Shown here piece by piece: positions 8,816-17,361 of a DNA stretch of 37,063 bases; the stretch's first letter is position 1, and every line of letters begins with the position of its first letter. A model generated the notes under the pieces. The model saw only the letters and a program-made list of their open reading frames with translations. It made no database searches and was not told the DNA's origin. This stretch comes from a virus. The stretch is taken from IMG/VR virus record IMGVR_UViG_3300017967_006162, positions 1 to 37,063 of that record, one strand, 5' to 3'. The translations under genes were made by a program, and so were the position numbers.

Positions 8816-9923
8816 GTATTTTTGCATGGCACCCTTTACACATTTAGCTATAGATGCCCAGAGTAGAGTGCGGCCATGTTGTATGTTTTATCCTACAATA
8901 TATGATAAAGAATATAAATCTATTACTGATATTTTTGATAGTGATGAAAATAAAAATTTGCGTCAAAAAATGTTAGACGGAGAAAAAATATTAGAATGCA
9001 ACAAATGTTATATTGATGAATCAATAGGTAAAGAAAGTTATCGTTTGCGTTTTAATAAAAGATATTATTCTGAAAAAAATATAGTTGAACCTAAAATTAA
9101 AGAATTAGAATTAGCATTGGGAAATAAATGTAATTTAAGGTGTGTTACATGCAATGGTTATTATAGCAGTGCTTGGGAAAAAACTGATAAAATTTTAAAT
9201 AATTTAATTCCTAGAAAAATTCATAAAAAACCATCAGTTTCAATAGATGATAATTTTTTAGATTATGATTTTTCAGAATTGAAAGAATTAAAAATTTTAG
9301 GTGGCGAACCATTTATGTATCCTGAGTATGTTAATTTTTTTGAAAAACTGTCTGCAAATAATATAACTTTATTTTTAGTAACGAATGCAACTTTTTTTCC
9401 AAAAAAAGAATTTTTAGATTCTATACTTAAATTTAAAAAAATAAAGATTAACATAAGTATCGATGGTATTGATGATGTCGGAGAATTTGTCAGATATGGT
9501 ATTAAATTCAGTAAATTCGAAAAAAATTTTAAAAGGTGGTTAAATATTTCAGAAAATGTTCCAAAATTAAAAGTAATACCGCATTTGGTCATACATAATT
9601 TTAACATATTGTCTATCAATGATACATATAAATGGTTGAGAAAATTTTTTGATACAGATTGTTTTTTGTCGTATGATTTTTTGGACTCACCGGAATATTT
9701 GAATATTAAATATTTACCGAAATCAACAAAAAAAATTATTTTAGATTATGTAAAAAATGGTTTTTTTAATAACTTAGTTGAAAATTTTTTAGGTGATGCT
9801 AAACAGAATAATGAAGTGAATTTAAATTTTTTGAAGTATTATAATTTTTTAAACACTGTAACTGAAATTCCTGAAATTTCTAAAATTATTATAAAAGATG
9901 TTAAAAAGAATGTGGAAAAGTGA
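8805..9923 (+). CDS. Radical SAM protein with N-terminal SPASM/twitch-like domain, type C
   Basis: Tandem paralogue of 7607-8815. YFCMAPF (C7), RPCCMF (C25-C26) and ECNKC (C65, C68) precede the radical SAM motif C109, C113, C116 (KCNLRCVTC). The SAM-binding segment is LKILGGEPF and later strands are LVTNAT and INISIDGIDDVGEFVRYG, the latter nearly shared with its neighbour (SLDGVDQVGEWCRYG). The Shine-Dalgarno AAAGGAA at about 8793-8799 supports ATG 8805. The C-terminal third is Lys/Asn rich and lacks further cysteine groups, so the only auxiliary cluster site is N-terminal. It overlaps the next gene by 26 bases. Confidence 0.9.
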   Translation: MVGKYFCMAPFTHLAIDAQSRVRPCCMFYPTIYDKEYKSITDIFDSDENKNLRQKMLDGEKILECNKCYIDESIGKESYRLRFNKRYYSEKNIVEPKIKELELALGNKCNLRCVTCNGYYSSAWEKTDKILNNLIPRKIHKKPSVSIDDNFLDYDFSELKELKILGGEPFMYPEYVNFFEKLSANNITLFLVTNATFFPKKEFLDSILKFKKIKINISIDGIDDVGEFVRYGIKFSKFEKNFKRWLNISENVPKLKVIPHLVIHNFNILSINDTYKWLRKFFDTDCFLSYDFLDSPEYLNIKYLPKSTKKIILDYVKNGFFNNLVENFLGDAKQNNEVNLNFLKYYNFLNTVTEIPEISKIIIKDVKKNVEK

Positions 9924-10848
9924 AAATGTAGAATGGTTAGATATAGAACTAACATCTTATTGTAACATATTTTGTTCTGGTTGTTTAAGACAGCAATCTA
10001 ATCATATAGATTCCTTAAAAAATGATAAAACTATAAGTTTTCAAAATATAAAAGACTGGTTAAAAAATGAAAATTTTCCAAATATTAAAACTATTAATTT
10101 TTGTGGAACCATAGATGAACCTACAACACATCCTGAACTTTTTAAAATACTGAAATATTTTTTTAATTGGAACGTACATATCAGTATATCTACAAATGGA
10201 TCTACGAGAACAAAACATTTTTGGGCAAAGTTTGGAGAATTATTGAAAGGCAAAGATCATGCTGTTTTTTTCGGTATTGATGGTCTTGATGGATTAAGTG
10301 AAAAATATCGAATCGGCAGTAAATATGAAAAAGTTCGAGAAAATTATAGATCTTTTATTGATAGCGGAGGTAATGCTATATGGCAATTTATAGTTTTTGA
10401 TTGGAATGAGCATCAACTGGAAAGAGCAAAAGACTTTTCTCTGAATGAGGGTTTTTCAAAATTTAGAGTAATATATTCTCACAGAAAAACCAGTGGCGAA
10501 AAAAAGAAAGAACGCATAGGTGATGACATAATTGAATGTAAGTATTGGAAAAATAAAAGATTATTTTTAAATCATATGGGAGATTTGATTCCTTGTTGTC
10601 ATTTGAATGCGGAAACATTAGAGTACAATGCTTCTAATAAAATAAAAACTAATTATGGACATTTATATAAAGAAAGTGGAAGTATGTTATCAACGAATTT
10701 AAAATATAACACAGTTGACGAAGTTTTAGAGGGAGATGTATTTTCAAATGTAATTAAATCTTGGAAAACAAAAAATCCTGTACAAAAATGTTATAAAACT
10801 TGTGCGCAAAAAAACTATGATATTTTTATGGATAGTAGAAACAAATGA
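9898..10848 (+). CDS. Radical SAM/SPASM protein, type B
   Basis: Second copy of the type-B gene at 5329-6309. The core motif is C22, C26, C29 (YCNIFCSGC) after a WLDIELTS strand; the SAM-binding position reads CGTIDEP rather than GGEP. STNGSTR and FFGIDGLDG follow, then the shared IWQFIVFDWNEHQ strand. The SPASM part reads IIECKYW, GDLIPCCHLN, and a final pair CYKTCAQ. The start could be ATG 9898 or ATG 9910 (4 residues shorter); neither has a strong ribosome site, so translation probably depends on coupling to the upstream gene. The end overlaps the type-A gene at 10845 by 4 bases. Confidence 0.88.
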   Translation: MLKRMWKSENVEWLDIELTSYCNIFCSGCLRQQSNHIDSLKNDKTISFQNIKDWLKNENFPNIKTINFCGTIDEPTTHPELFKILKYFFNWNVHISISTNGSTRTKHFWAKFGELLKGKDHAVFFGIDGLDGLSEKYRIGSKYEKVRENYRSFIDSGGNAIWQFIVFDWNEHQLERAKDFSLNEGFSKFRVIYSHRKTSGEKKKERIGDDIIECKYWKNKRLFLNHMGDLIPCCHLNAETLEYNASNKIKTNYGHLYKESGSMLSTNLKYNTVDEVLEGDVFSNVIKSWKTKNPVQKCYKTCAQKNYDIFMDSRNK

Positions 10849-12134
10849 AATGTTATTATGCTTTGGGTGGAATAAATTATAAAAATGGAGTAATCACTAC
10901 TTGTCCTAGACAAGCTGATCAATTAGTGTATGCCAATGAAACAATACTGCCATCAAAAATTTATAATCATAAAAATTTTTTGCAGTTAAGAAAAAAATTA
11001 AATAATGATGTTTGGCCTAAGGGTTGTAATACATGCGAAGATATGGAAAAAAATAATTTAAATTCCATGAGAAAAGATTATGTGTTAGATACAAATAATG
11101 TTTTTAGAAAACACGATATAGATGGAACACCTGAAACCAAAATAAAATTGTTAGATTGCTATAATACTATTGATCATACAGTTAATAATAATGGCTTGAG
11201 ACATGTAGAGTTTAGATTTAGCACTGCATGTAATTTTGCTTGCTTACATTGTTCAAAAGTTTATTCTTCGGGATGGACTAAAAAATTAAAAAATTTTATA
11301 CCGGATCATGAAACTATATTGTATGATTTAAGACAATTGTTAGGAACAGAACATAGACATGGTCCTAACGATACTAATGAAATGTCATTAACAACAAAAC
11401 AATCATTAGAAATTGTTGAGGATTTAAATGAAAATTTTCCATATTTACAATATGTTGATTTTGCTGGCGGTGAGGTGTTGTATCAAAAACAATTTTTTCC
11501 AACTCTAAAAAAGTTAGCTGATCATCCTAATGCAAAAAATATTTTAATATCATTTCATACAAATTTTAATGCTGATTTTGATATTATAAAATTAAGTGAT
11601 TTATTAGAACCTTTCGGTCAATCATCCATCATTATTTCTGTTGATGCGGGAAAAACATTTTATTCTTATTTTAGACATGGAGGAACTTGGGAAAAATTAC
11701 AAAAAAATATTAATGATTTTAAAAGATATAATAATTTTACTGGAATAGACATTTCTTGCACAACATCTATATATCAGATGTTAGATATTTATGATGTTTT
11801 TGAATCCTTTATAGAGTTAGATTGTAATTTTGATGCGTCAATCGTTCAAACTCCTAGATATTTAGATCCATCATTATTGATGTTTGACTTTAAAGAGCAT
11901 GTAATCAAGGATCTAGAAAATACTGAGAAATTAGTTAATAAATTTTCTAAATACAGTTCATTACATTGGTTTGATTATATAAAAAAATATGTTTTAAATA
12001 CGTCTTCAGAATATAAACAATTTAATAGATGGTTGATTTATCGTAAGAAATCAGATCAAATATGGGACCAGAATTTTAATGATTATTTTAAAAATTATCA
12101 AATAGAGGATGATGAATTAATAAGGATTCAATGA
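10845..12134 (+). CDS. Radical SAM protein with N-terminal twitch-like Cys domain, type A
   Basis: Paralogue of 6309-7610 at nearly the same length (429 vs 433 aa). The N-terminal auxiliary cysteines are C3, C20 (TTCPRQ) and the GCNTC pair. The radical SAM motif is ACNFACLHC and the SAM-binding motif DFAGGEVLY, followed by SFHTNFN and IIISVDAG. Segments shared with its copy include NGLRxxEFRFS before the motif and LDPSLxMxxxxE near the C-terminal third. It comes directly after a type-B gene, so B-A modules at 5329-7610 and 9898-12134 are two copies of one unit. ATGA junctions join it to both neighbours. Confidence 0.9.
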   Translation: MKCYYALGGINYKNGVITTCPRQADQLVYANETILPSKIYNHKNFLQLRKKLNNDVWPKGCNTCEDMEKNNLNSMRKDYVLDTNNVFRKHDIDGTPETKIKLLDCYNTIDHTVNNNGLRHVEFRFSTACNFACLHCSKVYSSGWTKKLKNFIPDHETILYDLRQLLGTEHRHGPNDTNEMSLTTKQSLEIVEDLNENFPYLQYVDFAGGEVLYQKQFFPTLKKLADHPNAKNILISFHTNFNADFDIIKLSDLLEPFGQSSIIISVDAGKTFYSYFRHGGTWEKLQKNINDFKRYNNFTGIDISCTTSIYQMLDIYDVFESFIELDCNFDASIVQTPRYLDPSLLMFDFKEHVIKDLENTEKLVNKFSKYSSLHWFDYIKKYVLNTSSEYKQFNRWLIYRKKSDQIWDQNFNDYFKNYQIEDDELIRIQ

Positions 12135-13324
12135 AACCAGATAGAGAAAATACCTATTGCCATTTTCCTTTCAAACAAATTACTTTAAAAAAATGGGATT
12201 CTTACGGTAATCTTAGAGTTAGTAATCCTTGTTGTCAAATGTCTGCTGCAACTGGTAAAAATTTGATGATACCGAATATATCAGAAAAAAATCCTGATGA
12301 AATTTTTAATAGTGATAGTTTTGATAAATTAAGATATGATTTAATTAATGGTATTAAAAATCATAACTGTAAAGTGTGCTGGGACATGGAAAAAGGTGGA
12401 TTGAGATCATTTAGATTAGATTCTTTTAATAAACATGACTCTGAAGAAAAAAAACTTATTCAAATTGATTTTACAACCAGCAATTTATGCAATTTAAGAT
12501 GTAGAATGTGTTTTCCTGACTGTTCGCATTCTTTAATGATAGATGAAAAAAAGTTGTCTGAGTTAAACTTGAAGGAAAAATACCAAAAATCTATTTTTGG
12601 TGATTACAGTAAAAAAGTAGTTAATAATCAAAATATTAATTCAAAACAATTCGAATGGATGTTAAATAATACTGATAAAATTTCTATTTTAAGTTGTTCT
12701 GGAGGAGAACCTTTTTATGATAAAAAAGTTTTATTTTTACTGAAAAAATTTATTGAAGATGGAACGTCAAAAAATACAATTTTACAATTTCATACCAATG
12801 CAACTTTGTTTACAGATGAAATTGTTGAAATAAACAACCAATTCAAATCCGTTTCACATACGTTCAGTATCGATGGCGTTGATCTTGTTTATGAATATAT
12901 AAGATTTCATAATTTTTTATCTTTAGAAAAAAGTGTGTTAAATTTTTTATCAAAATCAAAAAACATTGATATTATTGATGTAAATTTAGTTTTAAGTAGT
13001 TTAAATATTTTTAATATATCTGAATTTGAGGAGTGGGTAAAAATTATTTTTAAAAGTAAAAATATAAACTATAATATTAATTTTTCTGATGTTTATCCTT
13101 TCAATAGAGGTATAAACATCAGAAGACTACCAGTATCTGTATTAAATATTGCTAAAGATAAAACTAAAAATAAAAAAGTTATATCATTAATAGACAATTC
13201 TATAAAAAATAATCAAGAAAATTTAAAGTTATTAAAAGATGAAATTTATTGTTTAGATATTGTACGTAATCAATCTTACATAAACTATCTTGATCCTAGA
13301 ATTATTGAATTAATTAACGTGTAA
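12131..13324 (+). CDS. Radical SAM protein with N-terminal twitch-like Cys domain, type D
   Basis: Auxiliary cysteines precede the catalytic domain: YCHFPF (C10), NPCCQM (C34-C35) and NCKVCW (C80, C83). The radical SAM motif is C120, C124, C127 (LCNLRCRMC); LSCSGGEPFYD is the SAM-binding site; FHTNAT and HTFSIDGVD follow. The paralogue is 17354-18667, which shares RMC, SGGEPFYD, TFSIDGVD and a late RGIxIRxLPV segment. AAGGA, 5 bases before ATG 12131, makes the start firm; the ATGA overlap couples it to the type-A gene. The 3' end overlaps the convergent TctC gene by 15 bases, and this is where the plus-strand run is interrupted by a minus-strand block. Confidence 0.9.
   Translation: MKPDRENTYCHFPFKQITLKKWDSYGNLRVSNPCCQMSAATGKNLMIPNISEKNPDEIFNSDSFDKLRYDLINGIKNHNCKVCWDMEKGGLRSFRLDSFNKHDSEEKKLIQIDFTTSNLCNLRCRMCFPDCSHSLMIDEKKLSELNLKEKYQKSIFGDYSKKVVNNQNINSKQFEWMLNNTDKISILSCSGGEPFYDKKVLFLLKKFIEDGTSKNTILQFHTNATLFTDEIVEINNQFKSVSHTFSIDGVDLVYEYIRFHNFLSLEKSVLNFLSKSKNIDIIDVNLVLSSLNIFNISEFEEWVKIIFKSKNINYNINFSDVYPFNRGINIRRLPVSVLNIAKDKTKNKKVISLIDNSIKNNQENLKLLKDEIYCLDIVRNQSYINYLDPRIIELINV
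13084..13124 (+). repeat. 13-bp inverted repeat inside type-D radical SAM gene
   Basis: Arms 13084-13096 and 13112-13124 are exact reverse complements (core CTGATGTTTAT). Inside them CCT 13097-13099 can pair with AGG 13108-13110, with T13111 bulged, leaving an 8-base loop, so the RNA could form a long hairpin about 200 bases before the stop codon. There is no T-run, so it is not an ordinary intrinsic terminator. The paralogue at 17354 does not keep the pairing. It may be chance. Confidence 0.4.
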
Positions 13325-14329
13325 CATATTTTTTATAATCCATTTCAAATTCATCAAATTATTTTCATCTTTCAATGTTTGTAAAGAAACTAAAAGTGGT
13401 TCAATTTTTTTACCGACAATGAAATCGTATTTACCTGTTTTTTCATATATTCTATTCATTGCCTCATCGTCATTTATCATATCATTGAAAGCTGTGATTA
13501 ATTTATTCACATTTGAATTATCTTTTCTTACCCATAAACTTTTTTGCAATACATCTCTATAACTTTTAGATAATATATAGGCATGATAAAAATCTCCTTT
13601 CGGTTCTTCTTTCCATAAATTTTTATATACCTCAACAAAAGATAAATTTGGAAAATTTGCATCATTGATAATTTCTAGCGTATCTATATTCATTACACCA
13701 TGAGAAAACCAGTTGACATTTTCTTTAATTTTTTCTGCATGTTTTTTATATGCAAGAGGATTTTCTCTAGTTACGTTTAATTCTCCTCGCATATATGCTA
13801 ATCTTCGTTCTCCGCCCGACATTCCTTTTACATAAATAAATTTTTGATCAAAGCACTGTTTATATTCTAATAATGAATTTTTCGGTCCACATATTAACAT
13901 TGTAATTGCCATTGCATCTGGGTTCATTCCAGAACCTGCGGCAAATTTTACATTTTCAAGATGATTATGATCATTTCTTTTACCTACCATAATGGTAAGA
14001 TTTTGCAGTGCTATGGGTTCATAATCAAAATAATCATAATCAACATTTTGAACTAAAAAACTTTCCGCATTACCTCCATGCGCAACCATGACATTTTTAT
14101 CATCATACTGCAATTCATTGTGAAATTTATTAAACCCTGGAACATCATTAATTCCAGGTAAGTTATTAATTTTAATTTTTTCACCCAATTTCTTTTCCAA
14201 TTCTTGTGCAATTGTTCTTGCCCAAAGATCAGTACCTCCTCCTGGTTTTTGAGGTACAATAAATGTGTAATCGGCAAAAGTTGCAGTTGCAATCAACATT
14301 AATGTTATAAATAAAATAATTTTTTTCAT
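13310..14329 (-). CDS. tctC: TctC: periplasmic solute-binding protein of tripartite tricarboxylate transporter
   Basis: Extracytoplasmic receptor of the TTT family, which captures di- or tricarboxylates and similar anions in the periplasm and hands them to TctA. The N-terminus (MKK, hydrophobic IILFITLMLIATATFA) is a plausible signal peptide with cleavage after about residue 19. The mature protein opens with FIVPQKPGGGTDLWAR and an LGEKIKINNLPG segment, the standard ligand-binding start of TctC proteins (PGGGTD, then N.PG). Length 339 aa is normal. The start overlaps the TctA stop by 4 bases. Ligand cannot be told from sequence. The reading frame is intact, which argues for function; phage-borne copies would act as auxiliary metabolic genes. 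Confidence 0.88.
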   Translation of the reverse strand: MKKIILFITLMLIATATFADYTFIVPQKPGGGTDLWARTIAQELEKKLGEKIKINNLPGINDVPGFNKFHNELQYDDKNVMVAHGGNAESFLVQNVDYDYFDYEPIALQNLTIMVGKRNDHNHLENVKFAAGSGMNPDAMAITMLICGPKNSLLEYKQCFDQKFIYVKGMSGGERRLAYMRGELNVTRENPLAYKKHAEKIKENVNWFSHGVMNIDTLEIINDANFPNLSFVEVYKNLWKEEPKGDFYHAYILSKSYRDVLQKSLWVRKDNSNVNKLITAFNDMINDDEAMNRIYEKTGKYDFIVGKKIEPLLVSLQTLKDENNLMNLKWIIKNMLHVN

Positions 14330-15756
14330 GAGTATTTAATCCTTGTTTTTGTTGTTAAACCAATACCTACCAATATAAATGTCAGAGATAAGATTCCTAA
14401 ACTAATTGGTCTTTGTAATAAAATATCATAAGAATATAGAGCATTGAATTGAATATACAAACTTTCTAATCTTTCCGCTAAAATAAATCCGAGTATAAGT
14501 GCGGCACGATTGAAATGAAATCGTTTTAGTATTAGACCGAATATACAAAAGAAACCGAATATTAGATAATCTTCAATACCTTTTGTATATTGTATAGACA
14601 CCCAAATCAATAACAACATAATGAACCAGAAGAAATATTTGAAAGGTATTTTAACAATGTTTACTGCATATCTTACAAAAATGACAGCAATAAAAAATGT
14701 TAAAATTAAACTCAATATATAACTTTCTGTCATATAGTTAAAAAAAGTTATGTCAAGTAATAGATCAGGCGAACCTAGTTCTAAACCTACAAGCATAAAC
14801 AAACTAATTATGATAATTTCAAATGGTGCACCCGGAATTCCAAACAGTATTGTAGGAATATAACTGGTCGCTTTTTGTGCATTATTTGCTCCTTCACACC
14901 CTACTACGCCTCTTACATTTCCGTTTCCAAATGTTTCTTTTTTATTCAAGGCAATCGTTTGTCCATATGCCAACCAATCGGCAACATTTCCTCCAATTCC
15001 AGGTATAGCACCGATAACAGCACCGATAAATCCTCCTCGAAGTCCATCCCATTTGTATATCCAGCTGTCTTTAAAACCTTGTACTATTTGTTTTTTGATG
15101 TCAAAAATATCTGATGATTTATTTTTATCATTTAGATATGCATGAAGCAATTCAGGAAATGCTAAAATTCCTGCCATGATAGGGACAAGTTGAATACCAT
15201 CACCTAGGTATTGAATATCAAGAGTAAATCTTTCATCTCCTGTGATTGGATTTTGACCAATCATTCCTAAAAATATGCCAATGATGAGTGCTAAAAATCC
15301 ACGAAAATAATGTTGGTTATTTATAAAAATGACAGAAAAAAATGCTAGAATAAGAAATACAAACATTTCAGGTATACCAAAATTTAACACAAATCCAGTA
15401 TAATGTGGTAAAAAAAGAAAAACGATGATGCCCCAGAGTAAACCGTTAACTGTTGAAACACATATTGCTGCACCTAATGCTCTTGCTCCTTCATTTCTTT
15501 GTGCCATAGGAAAACCATCAATCATTGTTGCTGCACTTCCTCCGGCACCAGGTATGTTCAACATAATACTTGAAAAACTATCACCTATAGAAGATGAAAC
15601 CACAATAGAGGTTGTGAATGCAACTAAAAGGTAGGGTTCGTATTGAAAATATTGATAAAAAGAAAAAACTGTTATGAGGGCAGTTGTCGCTCCTGCTACT
15701 GGAATTAAACCAAATATAAAACCATATAATGTACCCAATAATATAATAAAAAGCAT
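14326..15756 (-). CDS. tctA: TctA: large membrane subunit of tripartite tricarboxylate transporter
   Basis: Polytopic inner-membrane permease subunit driving ion-coupled uptake. The hydrophobic segments span the whole 476 residues. Two family signature blocks are clear: SIMLNIPGAGGSAATMIDGFPMAQ region (about residues 63-86) in the first half, and GAIPGIGGNVADW followed by GCEGANNAQKATSYIPT and LFGIPGAPFE in the second. Family members are about 500 aa; this one lacks roughly the first 20 residues and begins inside the first membrane segment (MLFIILLGTLYG). It is adjacent to TctC, but no TctB (small, four-segment membrane subunit) is found in the window. By eye the gene is less AT-extreme than the radical SAM array, possibly from later acquisition. 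Confidence 0.9.
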   Translation of the reverse strand: MLFIILLGTLYGFIFGLIPVAGATTALITVFSFYQYFQYEPYLLVAFTTSIVVSSSIGDSFSSIMLNIPGAGGSAATMIDGFPMAQRNEGARALGAAICVSTVNGLLWGIIVFLFLPHYTGFVLNFGIPEMFVFLILAFFSVIFINNQHYFRGFLALIIGIFLGMIGQNPITGDERFTLDIQYLGDGIQLVPIMAGILAFPELLHAYLNDKNKSSDIFDIKKQIVQGFKDSWIYKWDGLRGGFIGAVIGAIPGIGGNVADWLAYGQTIALNKKETFGNGNVRGVVGCEGANNAQKATSYIPTILFGIPGAPFEIIIISLFMLVGLELGSPDLLLDITFFNYMTESYILSLILTFFIAVIFVRYAVNIVKIPFKYFFWFIMLLLIWVSIQYTKGIEDYLIFGFFCIFGLILKRFHFNRAALILGFILAERLESLYIQFNALYSYDILLQRPISLGILSLTFILVGIGLTTKTRIKYS

Positions 15757-15776
15757 AATTAAATTCTTATCTTCTG

Positions 15777-16286
15777 TTAATTTTTAATCCACTCGGAATA
15801 AATTCTATTACCTTTATCCCATTTTATTTCCTTTACTGTAAAATTATTTTTTTCAGCCCATTCATAATTTAAGTTAATGGTCCAAGGGAAGAATTTTATT
15901 TTTTCGACACCTTCATATTTATGATCAGCTACACCAGGATTTTGTCTGAAGTAAATTCTTTCTGTTAATTTACATACTTTTTTTACCTGTTCATACACTT
16001 GATCATTTGTTCCAAAATTTAAACTACCTAAACAAAATCCTACATTCCAGGTTTTATTGGTTACAAAATCTTCAATAGAAACTATTTCATCGGCAAATTT
16101 ATTTACTATATCAATACCATATAACCTATCTTTAAAATATGGTTTAAATAAATTAAAACCGCAACCTACGTCTAAAATGGTTTCATCATCATTTATTTTT
16201 TTTATTAAATTCCAACCACTATAAATAAATTTATTATAGTTTGGTTTCCATACTTTATCAAAGTAAAATTTCAAATCATTGTTCAT
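15777..16286 (-). CDS. Class I SAM-dependent methyltransferase
   Basis: A 169-aa Rossmann methyltransferase with motif I ILDVGCGFNLF (about residues 36-46), motif II-type acid YGIDIV, and a later GFCLGSLNFGTNDQVYEQV region equivalent to the post-motif helix. The C-terminal region YEWAEKNNFTVKEIKW is the usual end of small-molecule methyltransferases. It is the first gene of a minus-strand unit with TctA and TctC (20-base gap to TctA). Its start codon at 16286 touches the divergent radical SAM gene, so any promoter for it must lie inside that gene. Substrate unknown. Confidence 0.85.
   Translation of the reverse strand: MNNDLKFYFDKVWKPNYNKFIYSGWNLIKKINDDETILDVGCGFNLFKPYFKDRLYGIDIVNKFADEIVSIEDFVTNKTWNVGFCLGSLNFGTNDQVYEQVKKVCKLTERIYFRQNPGVADHKYEGVEKIKFFPWTINLNYEWAEKNNFTVKEIKWDKGNRIYSEWIKN
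16220..16227 (+). promoter_or_regulatory. T4-type late promoter candidate
   Basis: TATAAATA, identical to the T4 late promoter -10 consensus, on the plus strand inside the divergent methyltransferase gene. It lies about 70 bases upstream of the radical SAM start at 16297, so a transcript starting near 16233 would have a leader of roughly 60 bases. It is the only exact match I noticed when reading the plus strand, but such octamers arise by chance in AT-rich DNA. Confidence 0.35.
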
Positions 16287-16296
16287 GAGTGTATTT

Positions 16297-17361
16297 ATGA
16301 TTAAAAGTAATTATGATTTTTCAAAAATTCCCTGGGATGATATTCAAAGTGTTGGAACTTTTAAGATGCTTGAAAGTGATTTATTTACAGTATCATGGTT
16401 ATTAGGTAGATTTTGCAATTATAGATGTTCTTACTGCTGGCCTTATGCTAGAAGCAATACCAAAGATCACCGACCTACATCATTATGTTTAGACACAATA
16501 GATGAAATAAAAAAACAAGCAAGAGAAAATGGTTTTAATAGTTTTCATTTTAGTCTTTCCGGCGGAGAACCCACGTTTCATCCCGGATATCTTGATATTA
16601 TTCAGCGTTTAGCTGATGATGTTGAAAACACTAATTATACCTCAAATCATATGACTTCAAATTGTTCTCGGCCAATGAAATGGTTTGAGGAATATGTTAA
16701 TTACACGAAACGTTTTACACGATCATCCATCACAGCATCATTTCATAGAGAATTCATTAATAGTCACAATAAACGACAAGAATGGGCAGATAAATTAGAA
16801 TTTTGTCAACAGAATGGTGTAAGAGTGACCATTAATTCAGTAATGGTTCCAGAGAAATTTGATGAAATTTATGATGATCTTATGTATTTCTATCAACGAG
16901 GTATCAATATCACATTGAAACCACAGAGTGATCCTACAGCGAGTAAAGTTGTTGACGGATATACAAAAGAACAATTGAATATTCTACATAACGGAATGCC
17001 TCAGATTACAAATATGGAAGTTAAATCAAAAAAAGAAAAAAATATTCGTCAAGAATTTGAAATAATCATGAAAGATTCTACCGGCAAAGAATGGTATCTT
17101 GATCAAGCAGAACGATTCAATGCTTTTAATTTCAATAATTTTAAGGGATGGAATTGTAGAGCAGGATATCAAAGTATCATTATACGAGAACCCGATGGAA
17201 GTATAAAAAGAAGTTATAGTTGTGCTGATGTTCCATTAGGTAATATTGAAACTGGATTTAAGTTGTTTTCTAAACCTATACCCTGTATAACCAATTCATG
17301 TGTGAGTTCAGCAGATAGCAAAATACCAAAAAATATAAAACAGGATGTGATAAATGCATGA
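16297..17361 (+). CDS. Radical SAM protein, type E
   Basis: From ATG 16297 the motif is C40, C44, C47 (FCNYRCSYC), then FSLSGGEPTFHP, a MTSNCS strand and a C-terminal cysteine region (GWNCRAGY, YSCADVPLGNI, IPCITNSC). It pairs with 2574-3707 by the WLLGR lead-in, SYC motif, GGEPT, F.GW.C strand and PLGNI. The frame is open to a TTG at 16279 and an ATG at 16285; these overlap the divergent methyltransferase start and add only 4-6 unconserved residues, so the start is uncertain within 18 bases. By eye this gene is richer in G+C and uses CGA/CGT arginine codons more often than the array before it, hinting at a different origin. Confidence 0.88.
   Translation: MIKSNYDFSKIPWDDIQSVGTFKMLESDLFTVSWLLGRFCNYRCSYCWPYARSNTKDHRPTSLCLDTIDEIKKQARENGFNSFHFSLSGGEPTFHPGYLDIIQRLADDVENTNYTSNHMTSNCSRPMKWFEEYVNYTKRFTRSSITASFHREFINSHNKRQEWADKLEFCQQNGVRVTINSVMVPEKFDEIYDDLMYFYQRGINITLKPQSDPTASKVVDGYTKEQLNILHNGMPQITNMEVKSKKEKNIRQEFEIIMKDSTGKEWYLDQAERFNAFNFNNFKGWNCRAGYQSIIIREPDGSIKRSYSCADVPLGNIETGFKLFSKPIPCITNSCVSSADSKIPKNIKQDVINA

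Noticed and set aside
9263-9619. Open frame of 118 codons on the minus strand
   Set aside because: Antisense to a type-C radical SAM gene whose motifs are intact through this stretch.
14053-14292. Second minus-strand frame inside TctC, which might mean a frameshift
   Set aside because: The TctC frame is continuous with signal peptide and PGGGTD motif; the other frame has no family match.
16279-16296. TTG or ATG start for the type-E radical SAM gene
   Set aside because: Would add up to six unconserved residues and overlap the divergent methyltransferase start; ATG 16297 is at least as good, but this is not certain.
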